Shown: positions 18,094-26,645, counted from the first letter of the stretch. The stretch: DNA of 64,000 nt from Paraburkholderia sp. (GCF_028283785.1 NZ_JAPWKB010000019.1:516001-580000), one strand, 5' to 3'. The notes: generated by a model not told the origin, from the sequence alone. Translations and numbers: made by a program.

Positions 18094-18166
18094 TCGGGCG
18101 CGTCCGGCTACACCTATAAGCGCGGGTCGTCGAACCCGCCGCAACAATCGGAAAAGAGGTCAGTCA

Positions 18167-18961
18167 ATGCAACGTCGTTTCGTACTCAAGCTTGCCGCGG
18201 CATTCAGCGCCGCTGCGTTGTTCGCCACCGGCGCTCACGCGGAAGACACCATCAAGGTCGGCGTCACCGGCGGTCCGCACGCGCAGATCATGGAAGTCGT
18301 GAAAACCGTCGCGGCGAAGAACGGGCTGAATATCAAGATCGTCGAATTCTCCGATTACGTGCAGCCGAATGCGGCGCTGGCGGGCGGCGATCTCGATGCG
18401 AACAGCTATCAGCACGACCCGTACTTGCAGGCGCAGGTCAAGGATCGCGGCTACAAGCTGATCCGTATTGCGGATACCGTCACGTATCCGATGGGCATCT
18501 ACTCGAAGAAGATCAAGTCGCTGGCCGAACTGAAGCCGGGCGCGCGTATCGCCGTGCCTAACGATCCGACCAACGGCGGCCGCGGTTTGCTGCTGCTGCA
18601 AAAGCAAGGTTTGATCAAGCTGCGCGCGGACGCGGGCCTGAAGGCGACGCCGCTCGACATCATCGAGAACCCGAAAAAGCTGAAGATCGTCGAACTCGAC
18701 GCAGCGCAGATTCCGCGTTCGCTCGACGACGTCGATGCCGCCGCGATCAACACGAATTTCGCGATGCAGGCCGGCCTGAAGCCGCGCCAGGACGCGATCG
18801 CGATCGAAGATCCGAAAAGTCCGTACGTGAACATCATTGCGATCCGCGAAGCCGATCGCAACAAGCCGTGGGTCGCGAAACTGGTCGCGGCCTATCATTC
18901 GCCGGAAGTGAAGCAGTACGTGGACAGCACGTTCGGCGGCGCGGTCATCACCGCGTGGTAA
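18167..18961 (+). CDS. metQ: Methionine-binding protein MetQ (NLPA family)
   Basis: The 264-residue NlpA/MetQ-family receptor has TIKVGVTGGPHAQIMEVV, FSDYVQPNAAL and GDLDANSYQHDPYL in the binding cleft. Unlike E. coli MetQ there is no lipobox cysteine: the signal peptide ends FATGAHA-ED, a signal peptidase I site. The receptor should therefore be soluble in the periplasm. It starts 73 bp after metI and is followed by a terminator, closing a metNIQ operon. Confidence 0.93.
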   Translation: MQRRFVLKLAAAFSAAALFATGAHAEDTIKVGVTGGPHAQIMEVVKTVAAKNGLNIKIVEFSDYVQPNAALAGGDLDANSYQHDPYLQAQVKDRGYKLIRIADTVTYPMGIYSKKIKSLAELKPGARIAVPNDPTNGGRGLLLLQKQGLIKLRADAGLKATPLDIIENPKKLKIVELDAAQIPRSLDDVDAAAINTNFAMQAGLKPRQDAIAIEDPKSPYVNIIAIREADRNKPWVAKLVAAYHSPEVKQYVDSTFGGAVITAW

Positions 18962-19049
18962 TGCGCGTAGCGCAGAAAAATCCGCGTGACGTCAGGTGTT
19001 GATGCAGGACAACGAGGCGGCGCGTCTCGAATTAGAGTCGTCTGTCGGG

Positions 19050-19075
19050 ACCCGGGGTTGTCCCCCGGGTTTTTT
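19050..19075 (+). terminator. Rho-independent terminator after metQ
   Basis: ACCCGGGG (19050-19057) pairs with CCCCGGGT (19063-19070), followed by a run of T. It ends the metNIQ transcript. The remainder of the 299-bp gap up to etfB holds a palindrome and a -10-like box, but no gene. Confidence 0.82.
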
Positions 19076-19088
19076 CGCGACTAAAATA

Positions 19089-19100
19089 GAACGATCGTTC
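19089..19100. promoter_or_regulatory. GAACGATCGTTC palindrome upstream of etfB
   Basis: A 12-bp perfect palindrome in an A/T-rich context, 160 bp before etfB. Its form resembles operators of TetR-family repressors of fatty-acid and branched-chain acyl-CoA genes in Proteobacteria, which would fit control of etfBA. The match to a named regulator is from memory and unproven. Confidence 0.4.
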
Positions 19101-19214
19101 GTTATCGCTGTCATTGCTGCATGTATCTCAATGCCGTCACGCTGCCGGGAAGCGCATCGAGCGCGGTCCCGGCGCAATCGACCCGCGGCGCGGCGGCCCG
19201 CAAGGGGCTATCGC

Positions 19215-19220
19215 TATAAT
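19215..19220 (+). promoter_or_regulatory. Candidate -10 box of the etfBA promoter
   Basis: A perfect TATAAT lies 40 bp before the etfB start. No good -35 stands at 16-18 bp upstream (the region is GC-rich), so it may depend on an activator. Confidence 0.35.
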
Positions 19221-19260
19221 GTCCGCTGGGTTGACGTATTCGTAACTTTGGAGCGTGTGC

Positions 19261-20010
19261 ATGAAAATCCTGGTGCCAGTCAAGAGAGTGGTCGATTACA
19301 ACGTGAAGGTCCGCGTCAAGTCGGACGGCACGGGCGTCGACATTGCCAATGTGAAGATGTCGATGAATCCGTTCGATGAAATCGCCGTTGAAGAAGCGGT
19401 GCGATTGCGCGAAGCGGGCGTGGCGACCGAAGTGATCGCCGTGTCCGCCGGTGTGACGCAATCGCAGGAAACGCTGCGTACAGCGCTCGCGATCGGCGCG
19501 GATCGCGCGATCCTGATCGAGTCGAACGAAGACCTGCAGCCGCTGGCGGTCGCGAAGCTGCTCAAGGCGCTCGTGGACAAGGAACAACCGTCGCTGATCA
19601 TCCTCGGCAAGCAGGCCATCGACGACGATTCGAACCAGACCGGCCAGATGCTGGCCGCATTGGCAAACCTGCCGCAAGCAACGTTCGCATCGAAAGTGAC
19701 GGTTGCCGACGGCAAGGCGACCGTGTCGCGCGAAGTGGACGGTGGCGCGGAAACGCTGTCGCTGACGCTGCCCGCAGTCATCACGACCGATCTGCGCCTG
19801 AACGAGCCGCGCTACGTGACGCTGCCGAACATCATGAAGGCGAAGAAAAAGCCGCTCGAAATCGTCAAGCCGGAAGACCTGGGCGTGGATGTCGCGCCGC
19901 GTCTGAAGACGCTGAAAGTGGTCGAGCCGGCGAAGCGTTCGGCCGGTGTGAAGGTGGCTGACGTGAAGACGCTGGTCGAGAAGCTGAAGACCGAAGCCAA
20001 GGTGCTGTAA
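19261..20010 (+). CDS. etfB: Electron transfer flavoprotein subunit beta
   Basis: The 249-residue protein has the EtfB N-terminus MKILVPVKRVVDYNVKVR, AMP-site residues in the segment GKQAIDDDSNQTGQML, and the recognition-loop signature LRLNEPRYVTLPNIMKAKKKPLE. It accepts electrons from acyl-CoA and related dehydrogenases with EtfA and passes them to ETF-ubiquinone oxidoreductase. ATG 19261 is preferred over a GTG two codons earlier. etfA begins 13 bp downstream. Confidence 0.95.
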   Translation: MKILVPVKRVVDYNVKVRVKSDGTGVDIANVKMSMNPFDEIAVEEAVRLREAGVATEVIAVSAGVTQSQETLRTALAIGADRAILIESNEDLQPLAVAKLLKALVDKEQPSLIILGKQAIDDDSNQTGQMLAALANLPQATFASKVTVADGKATVSREVDGGAETLSLTLPAVITTDLRLNEPRYVTLPNIMKAKKKPLEIVKPEDLGVDVAPRLKTLKVVEPAKRSAGVKVADVKTLVEKLKTEAKVL

Positions 20011-20023
20011 GGAGACCGGTGAA

Positions 20024-20959
20024 ATGACGATTCTGGTAATTGCGGAACACGATAACGCGTCGGTGAAAGCCGCGACGTTGAATACGGTTGCGGCTGCAGC
20101 CAAGGTTGGCGGCGACGTGCACGTGCTGGTCGCAGGTCACAACGCACAGGCCGCGGCAGATGCGGCAGCGAAAATCGCAGGCGTGTCGAAAGTATTGCTG
20201 GCCGATGCGCCACAACTCGCGGCTGGCCTCGCGGAAAACGTCGAAGCGACCGTGCTGAATATCGCGAAGGATTATTCGCACATCTTCGCGCCGGCAACCG
20301 CATACGGTAAAAACATCGCGCCGCGTATCGCCGCGAAGCTCGACGTCGCGCAGATCAGCGACATCACCGCCGTGGACAGCGCCGACACGTTCGAGCGTCC
20401 GATCTACGCGGGCAATGCGATTGCAACGGTTCAATCGAGCGATCCGATCAAGGTCATCACGGTTCGCGCGACGGGTTTCGATCCGGTTGCAGCCGAAGGC
20501 GGCAGCGCCGCAGTCGAGAAGATCGAAGCCGCAGCGGACGCAGGCATTTCCGCGTTCGTCAGCCGTGAAATCACGAAGCTCGATCGTCCGGAACTGACGT
20601 CGGCATCGATCATCGTGTCGGGCGGTCGTGGTCTGGGCAGCGGCGAGAACTACACGAAGGTGCTCGAACCGCTGGCCGACAAGCTGAACGCAGCGCTCGG
20701 CGCATCGCGTGCAGCGGTGGACGCGGGTTACGTGCCGAACGACTATCAGGTCGGCCAGACCGGCAAGATCGTCGCGCCGCAGTTGTATATCGCGGTCGGC
20801 ATTTCGGGTGCAATCCAGCATCTGGCCGGGATGAAAGACTCGAAGGTGATCGTCGCGATCAACAAGGACCCGGAAGCGCCGATTTTCAGCGTCGCCGATT
20901 ACGGTCTGGTCGGCGATCTGTTCACGGTAGTGCCTGAACTGGTCGGCGAACTGGGTTAA
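20024..20959 (+). CDS. etfA: Electron transfer flavoprotein subunit alpha
   Basis: The 311-residue protein has an N-terminal EtfA domain and a C-terminal FAD domain: SGGRGLGSGENY, SRAAVDAGYVPNDYQVGQTGKIVAPQLY, AVGISGAIQHLAGM and NKDPEAPIF. The last two bind FAD. An AAGGAGACC ribosome binding site precedes the ATG in the gap after etfB. The acyl-CoA dehydrogenase gene just downstream is a likely electron donor, although a terminator lies between. Confidence 0.95.
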   Translation: MTILVIAEHDNASVKAATLNTVAAAAKVGGDVHVLVAGHNAQAAADAAAKIAGVSKVLLADAPQLAAGLAENVEATVLNIAKDYSHIFAPATAYGKNIAPRIAAKLDVAQISDITAVDSADTFERPIYAGNAIATVQSSDPIKVITVRATGFDPVAAEGGSAAVEKIEAAADAGISAFVSREITKLDRPELTSASIIVSGGRGLGSGENYTKVLEPLADKLNAALGASRAAVDAGYVPNDYQVGQTGKIVAPQLYIAVGISGAIQHLAGMKDSKVIVAINKDPEAPIFSVADYGLVGDLFTVVPELVGELG

Positions 20960-20977
20960 CACCCGGTCGATCGACGC

Positions 20978-20997
20978 CACGCCCCGCAAGGGGCGTG
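20978..20997 (+). other. GNRA-capped hairpin after etfA
   Basis: CACGCCCC and GGGGCGTG form a perfect 8-bp stem closed by a GCAA tetraloop. No T-tract follows, so it may protect the 3' end or be a first element of the terminator region. Confidence 0.4.
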
Positions 20998-21009
20998 AAG
21001 CAGTAAACG

Positions 21010-21046
21010 AAGGGGTGCAAGGAACCTGTTCCGGCGCCCCTTTTTT
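21010..21046 (+). terminator. Rho-independent terminator after etfA
   Basis: AAGGGGTGC pairs with GCGCCCCTT (one G-U pair), with an inner GGAAC/GTTCC stem and six T residues (21041-21046). It separates etfBA from the acyl-CoA dehydrogenase gene by only 25 bp, so a promoter for the latter would be within or before it. Confidence 0.75.
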
Positions 21047-21071
21047 ATACGCAGACAGGAGGAGATAAGAC

Positions 21072-22862
21072 ATGAGCTATACGGCGCCCATCAAGGACAT
21101 GCTGTTCGTGATGAAAGAACTGGCTGCCCTCGACGACATCGCGGCTTTGCCCGGTTTCGAAGACGCCAACCTCGACACGGCGCAGGCCGTGCTCGACGAA
21201 GCCGCGAAGCTGTGCGGCGAAGTGCTGGCGCCGTTGAACATCGAAGGCGACCGCAATCCGAGCGCGTGGAAAGACGGCGTCGTCACCGCAACGCCCGGTT
21301 TCGCCGACGCGTTCCGTCAATTCTCCGAAGGCGGCTGGCAAGGCGTCCAGCATCCTGTCGACTACGAAGGCCAAGGTTTGCCGAAGCTGATCGGCACGCC
21401 GTGCGTCGAAATGCTCAACGCGTCGAACCTGTCGTTCGCGTTGTGTCCGCTTCTGACCGACGGCGCTATCGAAGCGTTGCTCACGGCCGGCACCGAAGCG
21501 CAGAAACAACAATTCGTGCCGAAGCTGATCTCCGGCGAATGGACCGGCACGATGAACCTGACCGAGCCGCAGGCCGGTTCCGATCTCGCGCTGGTACGCA
21601 GCCGCGCGGAGCCGCAAGGCGACGGCTCGTTCAAGGTGTTCGGCACGAAAATCTTCATTACGTGGGGCGAACACGATATGGCGAAGAACATCGTCCATCT
21701 CGTGCTGGCGCGCACGCCGAGCGCGCCGGAAGGCGTGAAGGGCATTTCGCTGTTTATCGTGCCCAAGTTCCTGATCAACGAAGACGGTTCGCTGGGTGAG
21801 CGCAACGACGTGCATTGCGTGTCGATCGAACACAAGCTCGGTATCAAGGCGAGCCCGACGGCTGTTCTGCAATTCGGCGATCACGGCGGCGCGAAGGGCT
21901 TCCTGATCGGCGAAGAGAATCGCGGTCTCGAATACATGTTCATCATGATGAACGCCGCGCGGTTCGCGGTCGGCATGCAGGGCATCGGCGTGTCGGATCG
22001 TGCGTATCAGAAAGCGGTCGCGTATGCGAAGGATCGCGTGCAGAGCCGCCCGGTCGATGGATCAGCGAAGCAGTCGGTGGCGATCATTCATCATCCGGAC
22101 GTGCGACGCATGCTGTCGACGATGCGCGCATTGACGGAAGCATCACGCGCGCTGGCGTATGTCGCCGCGTCGCATTGCGACATCGCACATCGTCACGCCG
22201 ACGAAGCGACGCGCGCCGACCATCAGGCAATCTACGAATTCCTCGTGCCGATCGTGAAGGGCTGGAGCACCGAGCTTTCCATCGACGTCACGAGCCTCGG
22301 TGTGCAGGTTCACGGCGGGATGGGCTTTATCGAAGAAACCGGCGCGGCGCAGTACTACCGCGACGCCCGCATCCTGCCTATTTACGAAGGCACGACCGCA
22401 ATCCAGGCAAACGATCTGATCGGTCGCAAGACCGTGCGCGATGGCGGCGCGGTCGCGAAGAAGTTGCTGGCGGACGTGGCGCAAACGGTCGAGGCGCTCG
22501 GTGGCAAAGAGGGCGCAGCCTTCGGTTCGATGAAGAAGCAACTCGCGGCGGCGCACGACGCGCTGGCGTCGGTGGTGGATTTCGTCGTCGAGAATACCCG
22601 GCGCGATCCGAACGCGGTATTCGCGGGCAGCGTGCCGTATCTGAAGCTCGCGGGCATCGTGCTCGGCGGCTGGCAGATGGCGCGCGCGTTGCTGATCGCG
22701 ACGGACAAGCGTGACGAAGATCCGTCGTTCTACGGCGCGAAGATCGCCACCGCGCAGTTCTACGCGGACCACGTGCTGTCGCAGGCGAGCGGGCTGGCTG
22801 CGTCGGCGGTCAGCGCGAAGAGCGGTGAAGGTGTGCTGGCGTTGTCGGAAGATCAGTTCTGA
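21072..22862 (+). CDS. Acyl-CoA dehydrogenase, large (DmdC-type) subfamily
   Basis: At 596 residues this belongs to the long acyl-CoA dehydrogenases, which carry an extra C-terminal domain. FAD/substrate motifs include MNLTEPQAGSDLALVRS, KIFITWGEHD, QVHGGMGFIEETGAAQYYRDARI and PIYEGTTAIQANDLIGRK. The Glu in the YEGTT region matches the usual catalytic base. Relatives are annotated as DmdC (methylmercaptopropionyl-CoA dehydrogenase) or general long-chain enzymes; the substrate here cannot be told. AGGAGGAGATAAG provides a strong ribosome binding site. It reduces ETF, encoded just upstream. Confidence 0.88.
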   Translation: MSYTAPIKDMLFVMKELAALDDIAALPGFEDANLDTAQAVLDEAAKLCGEVLAPLNIEGDRNPSAWKDGVVTATPGFADAFRQFSEGGWQGVQHPVDYEGQGLPKLIGTPCVEMLNASNLSFALCPLLTDGAIEALLTAGTEAQKQQFVPKLISGEWTGTMNLTEPQAGSDLALVRSRAEPQGDGSFKVFGTKIFITWGEHDMAKNIVHLVLARTPSAPEGVKGISLFIVPKFLINEDGSLGERNDVHCVSIEHKLGIKASPTAVLQFGDHGGAKGFLIGEENRGLEYMFIMMNAARFAVGMQGIGVSDRAYQKAVAYAKDRVQSRPVDGSAKQSVAIIHHPDVRRMLSTMRALTEASRALAYVAASHCDIAHRHADEATRADHQAIYEFLVPIVKGWSTELSIDVTSLGVQVHGGMGFIEETGAAQYYRDARILPIYEGTTAIQANDLIGRKTVRDGGAVAKKLLADVAQTVEALGGKEGAAFGSMKKQLAAAHDALASVVDFVVENTRRDPNAVFAGSVPYLKLAGIVLGGWQMARALLIATDKRDEDPSFYGAKIATAQFYADHVLSQASGLAASAVSAKSGEGVLALSEDQF

Positions 22863-22885
22863 TTTCGACTCGACCACCGGATGTG

Positions 22886-22912
22886 AAAAACGGCGCCTTA
22901 AGCGCCGTTTTT
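22886..22912. terminator. Bidirectional terminator between acyl-CoA dehydrogenase and dadA
   Basis: ACGGCGC and GCGCCGT arms flank a CTTAA loop, with A5 before and T5 after. It serves both convergent genes. Confidence 0.87.
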
Positions 22913-22945
22913 ATTTGCTGCGTGTGACGTGAAGACGCGTGCGGA

Positions 22946-24232
22946 TTACGCGTAAGCGGGCTTGTGTGCGCCGCCCGTTTCGCCGAGATAACGATGCACC
23001 GACAGATCGTCGGCCTTGATGGCGGGTTGCTTGCCGGAGATCAGGTCGGCGAGCAGTTGACCCGAACCGCACGACATCGTCCAGCCGAGCGTGCCGTGTC
23101 CGGTGTTCAGGAACAGGTTCGGCAGCGGCGTGCGACCGACGATCGGCGTGCCGTCCGGCGTCATCGGGCGCAGACCGGTCCAGAACGTGGCTTTCGACGT
23201 ATCGCCGCCGCCCGGGAACAGGTCGTTCACGCACATTTCCAGGGTTTCGCGACGCGCCTGGTTCAGCGATTTGTCGAAGCCCGCGATTTCCGCCATGCCG
23301 CCGACGCGAATCCGGTCGTCGAAACGGGTGATCGCGATCTTGTAGGTTTCGTCGAGCACGGTCGAAACCGGCGCCGCCGCCGCATCGACGATCGGCGCGG
23401 TAATCGAATAACCCTTCAGCGGATACACCGGAATCTTGACGATGCCCGACAGGAAACGGGTCGAATACGAACCCAGCGCAACGACGAATGCATCGGCACG
23501 GATCAGTTCCGGGCCGCACTGCACGCCCGCGATCCGGCCGCCTGCTTGCGCCAGCGCGTCGATCGGCGTGTTGTAGCGGAACGTGACGCCCAGTTCCTCG
23601 GCCATCGCGGCGAGACGCGTGGTGAACATCTGGCAATCGCCGGTTTCGTCGCCCGGCAGACGCAGACCGCCCGTCAGCTTGTGCGATACGGCCGCCAGCG
23701 CCGGTTCTGCGCGCGCCAGTTCCGCCGGCGACAGCAGTTCGTACGGCACGTTCGCGTCCTTCAGCACCGCGATGTCTTTCGCCGCGCCTTCGAGTTGCTT
23801 GTCGGTGCGGAACAGTTGCAGCGTGCCGCCGGTGCGGCCTTCGTACTGGATGCCGGTGTCCGCGCGCAGCGCTTGCAGGCAATCGCGGCTGTATTCGGCC
23901 AGACGCACCATGCGGCCCTTGTTCACCGCATAACGCGACGACGTGCAGTTTTGCAGCATCTGATACATCCACCGCAACTGGAATTGCGTGCCGTCGAGCT
24001 TGATCGCGAGCGGCGCATGTTTCTGGAACAGCCATTTGACGGCTTTCAGCGGCACGCCCGGCGCGGCCCACGGCGCGGCGTAACCCGGCGAGATCTGCCC
24101 GGCATTGGCGAAGCTGGTTTCGAGCGCCGGACCGGCCTCGCGATCGATCACGGTGACTTCGTGTCCCGCCCGCGCAAGATAAAAGGCGCTCGTTACCCCG
24201 ACGACGCCACTGCCCAAAACGACGACTCGCAT
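22946..24232 (-). CDS. dadA: D-amino acid dehydrogenase small subunit
   Basis: FAD-dependent oxidative deamination of D-amino acids, mainly D-alanine, at the inner membrane. The 428-residue protein has the dinucleotide fold VVVLGSGVVGVTSAFYLARAG, FANAGQISPGYAAPW (a DadA hallmark) and the C-terminal LNTGHGTLGWTMSCGSGQLLADLI. It is divergent from an Lrp-type regulator, the usual arrangement for dad genes. No alr/dadX racemase follows in this window. Confidence 0.94.
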   Translation of the reverse strand: MRVVVLGSGVVGVTSAFYLARAGHEVTVIDREAGPALETSFANAGQISPGYAAPWAAPGVPLKAVKWLFQKHAPLAIKLDGTQFQLRWMYQMLQNCTSSRYAVNKGRMVRLAEYSRDCLQALRADTGIQYEGRTGGTLQLFRTDKQLEGAAKDIAVLKDANVPYELLSPAELARAEPALAAVSHKLTGGLRLPGDETGDCQMFTTRLAAMAEELGVTFRYNTPIDALAQAGGRIAGVQCGPELIRADAFVVALGSYSTRFLSGIVKIPVYPLKGYSITAPIVDAAAAPVSTVLDETYKIAITRFDDRIRVGGMAEIAGFDKSLNQARRETLEMCVNDLFPGGGDTSKATFWTGLRPMTPDGTPIVGRTPLPNLFLNTGHGTLGWTMSCGSGQLLADLISGKQPAIKADDLSVHRYLGETGGAHKPAYA

Positions 24233-24336
24233 AGCTGCTCCAGATCCGGAAAAGGTTTCAGGGCTGCGGGCGCCTGCCTCGCGCGTCGATCTTTTGCAGA
24301 TCGCTCGATTCAGGAGGTGTTTGGCGGTCAGCCCAG

Positions 24337-24378
24337 TGTTAACCGCTATACTATTAACAGCGATGTAGGTTTTGTTAA
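24337..24378. promoter_or_regulatory. TGTTAA/TTAACA repeats between dadA and the Lrp gene
   Basis: TGTTAA (24337-24342) and TTAACA (24354-24359) form an inverted repeat around TATACT (24347-24352), a candidate -10 for the regulator. A further TGTTAA lies at 24373-24378. Regularly spaced AT-rich half-sites are typical of Lrp-family binding. Confidence 0.5.
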
Positions 24379-24409
24379 TCTTTTTCCATGATTTTCAGTG
24401 TGAAACACC

Positions 24410-24898
24410 ATGCGAACAACCCGTGCGCCGGTTCGTGCCCTCGATAAGCTCGATCACAAGATTCTGAAGCTGCTGCAGCAGGACGGCCGTATGGCGATGA
24501 AAGACCTGGCGGAGCAGGTCGGACTGTCCGTCACGCCTTGCATCGAGCGGGTGAAACGAATGGAGCGCGACGGTGTTATCACCGGCTACCACGCCCGCGT
24601 GAACCCGGCGGAGCTGGGCGCGGCGCTGCTGGTATTCGTCGAAATTACGCTCGATCACAAAAGCGGCAATATGTTCGACCAGTTCCGACGCGAGGTTCAG
24701 AAGATTCCCGAGGTGCTCGAATGTCATCTCGTTTCGGGCGATTTCGACTATCTGATCAAGGCGCGGATTGGCGAAATGGCGGACTACCGAAAGCTGCTCG
24801 GTGACATTCTTTTGCAACTGCCCGGCGCGGTTCAGTCGAAAAGCTACGTAGTGATGGAAGAAATCAAGGAAACGCTGACCATTGCGGTTGGGGACTGA
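24410..24898 (+). CDS. Lrp/AsnC-family regulator (probable dadA regulator)
   Basis: The 162-residue protein has an N-terminal winged-helix (LDKLDHKILKLLQQDGRMAMKDLAEQVGLSVTPCIERVKRMERDG) and a C-terminal RAM/AsnC effector domain ending in KSYVVMEEIKETL. Divergence from dadA by 177 bp, with repeated AT-rich half-sites between, suggests that it controls dadA in response to alanine or leucine, like other Lrp and DadR/BkdR proteins. No mutations or truncation are visible. Confidence 0.9.
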   Translation: MRTTRAPVRALDKLDHKILKLLQQDGRMAMKDLAEQVGLSVTPCIERVKRMERDGVITGYHARVNPAELGAALLVFVEITLDHKSGNMFDQFRREVQKIPEVLECHLVSGDFDYLIKARIGEMADYRKLLGDILLQLPGAVQSKSYVVMEEIKETLTIAVGD

Positions 24899-24939
24899 TC
24901 GGGCGGCGGTCGGCATGCGAAATTAGCCGAATGACCTAC

Positions 24940-24967
24940 TCGACAAAAGGCGCAAACCCTGTATATT
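24940..24967 (+). promoter_or_regulatory. Candidate sigma-70 promoter under the LexA-type box
   Basis: TCGACA (24940-24945) as -35 and TATATT (24962-24967) as -10 are separated by 16 bp. The -10 lies within the LexA-like box, so binding there would block transcription. Confidence 0.55.
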
Positions 24968-24974
24968 TATACAG
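24959..24974. promoter_or_regulatory. LexA (SOS) box before the radical SAM gene
   Basis: CTGTATATTTATACAG matches the CTGT-N8-ACAG form of the gamma/betaproteobacterial LexA site, with the usual AT-rich centre. It lies 27 bp before the GTG start at 25002. It is embedded in a longer inverted repeat (24946-24987) with arms of 12 bp outside one mismatch. The centre and spacing favour an operator rather than a terminator. Confidence 0.72.
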
Positions 24975-25001
24975 TGTTTGCGCCTTTATTCGTTCTGTGC
25001 C

Positions 25002-26141
25002 GTGACTGATTTCGACCGTGACTTCCCGGATGTGCCGGAGTTTCCTATTGCGCCGCCAGCGCCCCGAAAAGGGCGCGGGGCGGTGACGAACGTGCAGGGC
25101 CGTTACGAGCTCGACCAGCGCGAGTCCGTCGACGACGGTTGGCTCGTGCCGGGGCAGGTGCCGGAAGAGGCGCCTGCGCTGCGTACCGAGGTGTTCGAGG
25201 AAAGGGCCAAGACCATCCTGACGCGAAATGCGTCGCCGGACATTTCGTTCGGCGTGTCGTTGAATCCGTATCGGGGTTGCGAGCATGGCTGTATTTATTG
25301 CTTCGCGCGGCCCACGCATAGCTATCTCGGCTTGTCGCCGGGGCTGGATTTTGAGAGCCGCATTTACGCGAAGATCAATGCGCCGGAATTGCTCGAACAC
25401 GAGTTGTCGAAGAAGTCTTACGTGCCGGAGCCGATTGCGCTGGGCGTGAATACGGATGCGTGGCAACCCGTGGAGCGCGATCTGCGGCTGACGCGACGCG
25501 TGATCGAAGTATTGAGCGAGCGAAATCACCCGTTTGCGGCCATTACCAAGTCATCGTTGATCGAACGCGATCTGGATTTGCTGGCGCCGATGGCGGCGCG
25601 CGGTCAGGTCATGGCCGCGATCACCATCACGACGCTCGACGCCGACATCGCCCGCACGCTCGAGCCGCGCGCGGCCACGCCGTCACGGCGTCTGCGCACC
25701 ATCCGCGCGCTGAGCGAAGCGGGCGTGCCGGTCGGCGTCAGTATTGCGCCGGTGATTCCGTTCGTCACCGAGCCGGATATCGAGCGTGTGCTCGAAGCTT
25801 GCGCCGATGCAGGCGCGACAAGCGCGAGCTATATCGTGCTGCGCTTGCCTTGGGAAGTCGCGCCGCTGTTCAAGGACTGGCTGGCCGCACACTTCCCGGA
25901 TCGGGCCGAGCGCGTAATGAACCGTGTGCGCGATATGCGCGGCGGCAAGGATTACGACTCGAATTTCGCTACGCGAATGAAGGGTGATGGGTTGTGGGCC
26001 GATCTTCTCAAACAGCGTTTCCAGCAAGCGGTCCGGCGTTTGGGGTTGAACGAGCGGCAGCGCGGCATTCTGGATATGTCGCAATTCAAGGCCAAACCGC
26101 CGCCAGCGCCACCGGTCAGCCCGCAGCTGAAGCTGTTTTAG
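25002..26141 (+). CDS. PA0069-type radical SAM protein (SplB-like)
   Basis: The 379-residue protein has the radical SAM cysteine motif CEHGCIYCFARPTHSYLG (CxxxCxxC) and downstream SAM-fold segments such as LGVNTDAWQPVERDL and VGVSIAPVIPFVTEPD. It resembles the PA0069 family, which is related to spore photoproduct lyase-like enzymes (COG1533), but its reaction is unknown. I chose GTG 25002, after the LexA-type box; a TTG at 24978 is possible but would lie in the inverted repeat. The operator suggests a role in DNA damage. Confidence 0.85.
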   Translation: MTDFDRDFPDVPEFPIAPPAPRKGRGAVTNVQGRYELDQRESVDDGWLVPGQVPEEAPALRTEVFEERAKTILTRNASPDISFGVSLNPYRGCEHGCIYCFARPTHSYLGLSPGLDFESRIYAKINAPELLEHELSKKSYVPEPIALGVNTDAWQPVERDLRLTRRVIEVLSERNHPFAAITKSSLIERDLDLLAPMAARGQVMAAITITTLDADIARTLEPRAATPSRRLRTIRALSEAGVPVGVSIAPVIPFVTEPDIERVLEACADAGATSASYIVLRLPWEVAPLFKDWLAAHFPDRAERVMNRVRDMRGGKDYDSNFATRMKGDGLWADLLKQRFQQAVRRLGLNERQRGILDMSQFKAKPPPAPPVSPQLKLF

Positions 26142-26177
26142 GACGGCACGCGGCGTGATGCGGGTGGGATGTGGACG

Positions 26178-26645
26178 TTATTGTGAAAGCGCTTTCGCCG
26201 CTTCGACTTGCGACTCGAAGTATGTCTGGAACGACAACGCGAGACCCGTCATCAGCAAAAACGCGCCGATCAACAGCGAGAAGATCACGACGAAAATCAC
26301 GGTCCAGCCGGATCGGCTGGTGCGTCCGGTGTCGGCGTTGAATTGCGCGTCCCATTTTTCATCGGGACGCAGACCGTAGACGATGGCCGCGAGGAATGCC
26401 GCCAGCAACGAGATCGCGCCGGGCATCACCAGAACCCATCCGGCGATCGACGCGCGTTCGGTGGCGATCAGAAGCAAAACGCCCGGAATGCCGATCAGCG
26501 TGCCGACGATATGCGCCCAGCCGAATACATCACGTGGGCCGTGCAGATAGAAACGGTGCGCGCCGAGGCTGCCGAAGAAGAACGCGAGTGCTGCGGTAAT
26601 CGTTTTTGACCTGAATCGAACGGAAGACAGCGCGTGACTGGACAT
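26178..26645 (-). CDS. TM2-domain membrane protein
   Basis: A 155-residue membrane protein with an N-terminal TM2 domain (KTITAALAFFFGSLGAHRFYLHG, the G-x-H-RFY motif typical of TM2). Three more hydrophobic segments follow, one near the C-terminus (VIFVVIFSLLIGAFLLMTGLAL). The function of such proteins is unknown. It is convergent with the radical SAM gene and its stop lies 37 bp from that gene. Confidence 0.82.
   Translation of the reverse strand: MSSHALSSVRFRSKTITAALAFFFGSLGAHRFYLHGPRDVFGWAHIVGTLIGIPGVLLLIATERASIAGWVLVMPGAISLLAAFLAAIVYGLRPDEKWDAQFNADTGRTSRSGWTVIFVVIFSLLIGAFLLMTGLALSFQTYFESQVEAAKALSQ

Noticed and set aside
24946..24987. Long hairpin read as a terminator for the Lrp gene
   Set aside because: The stem has only TTT then ATT after it and its centre is a LexA-type box over a promoter, so an operator is the better explanation, although a dual role is not excluded.
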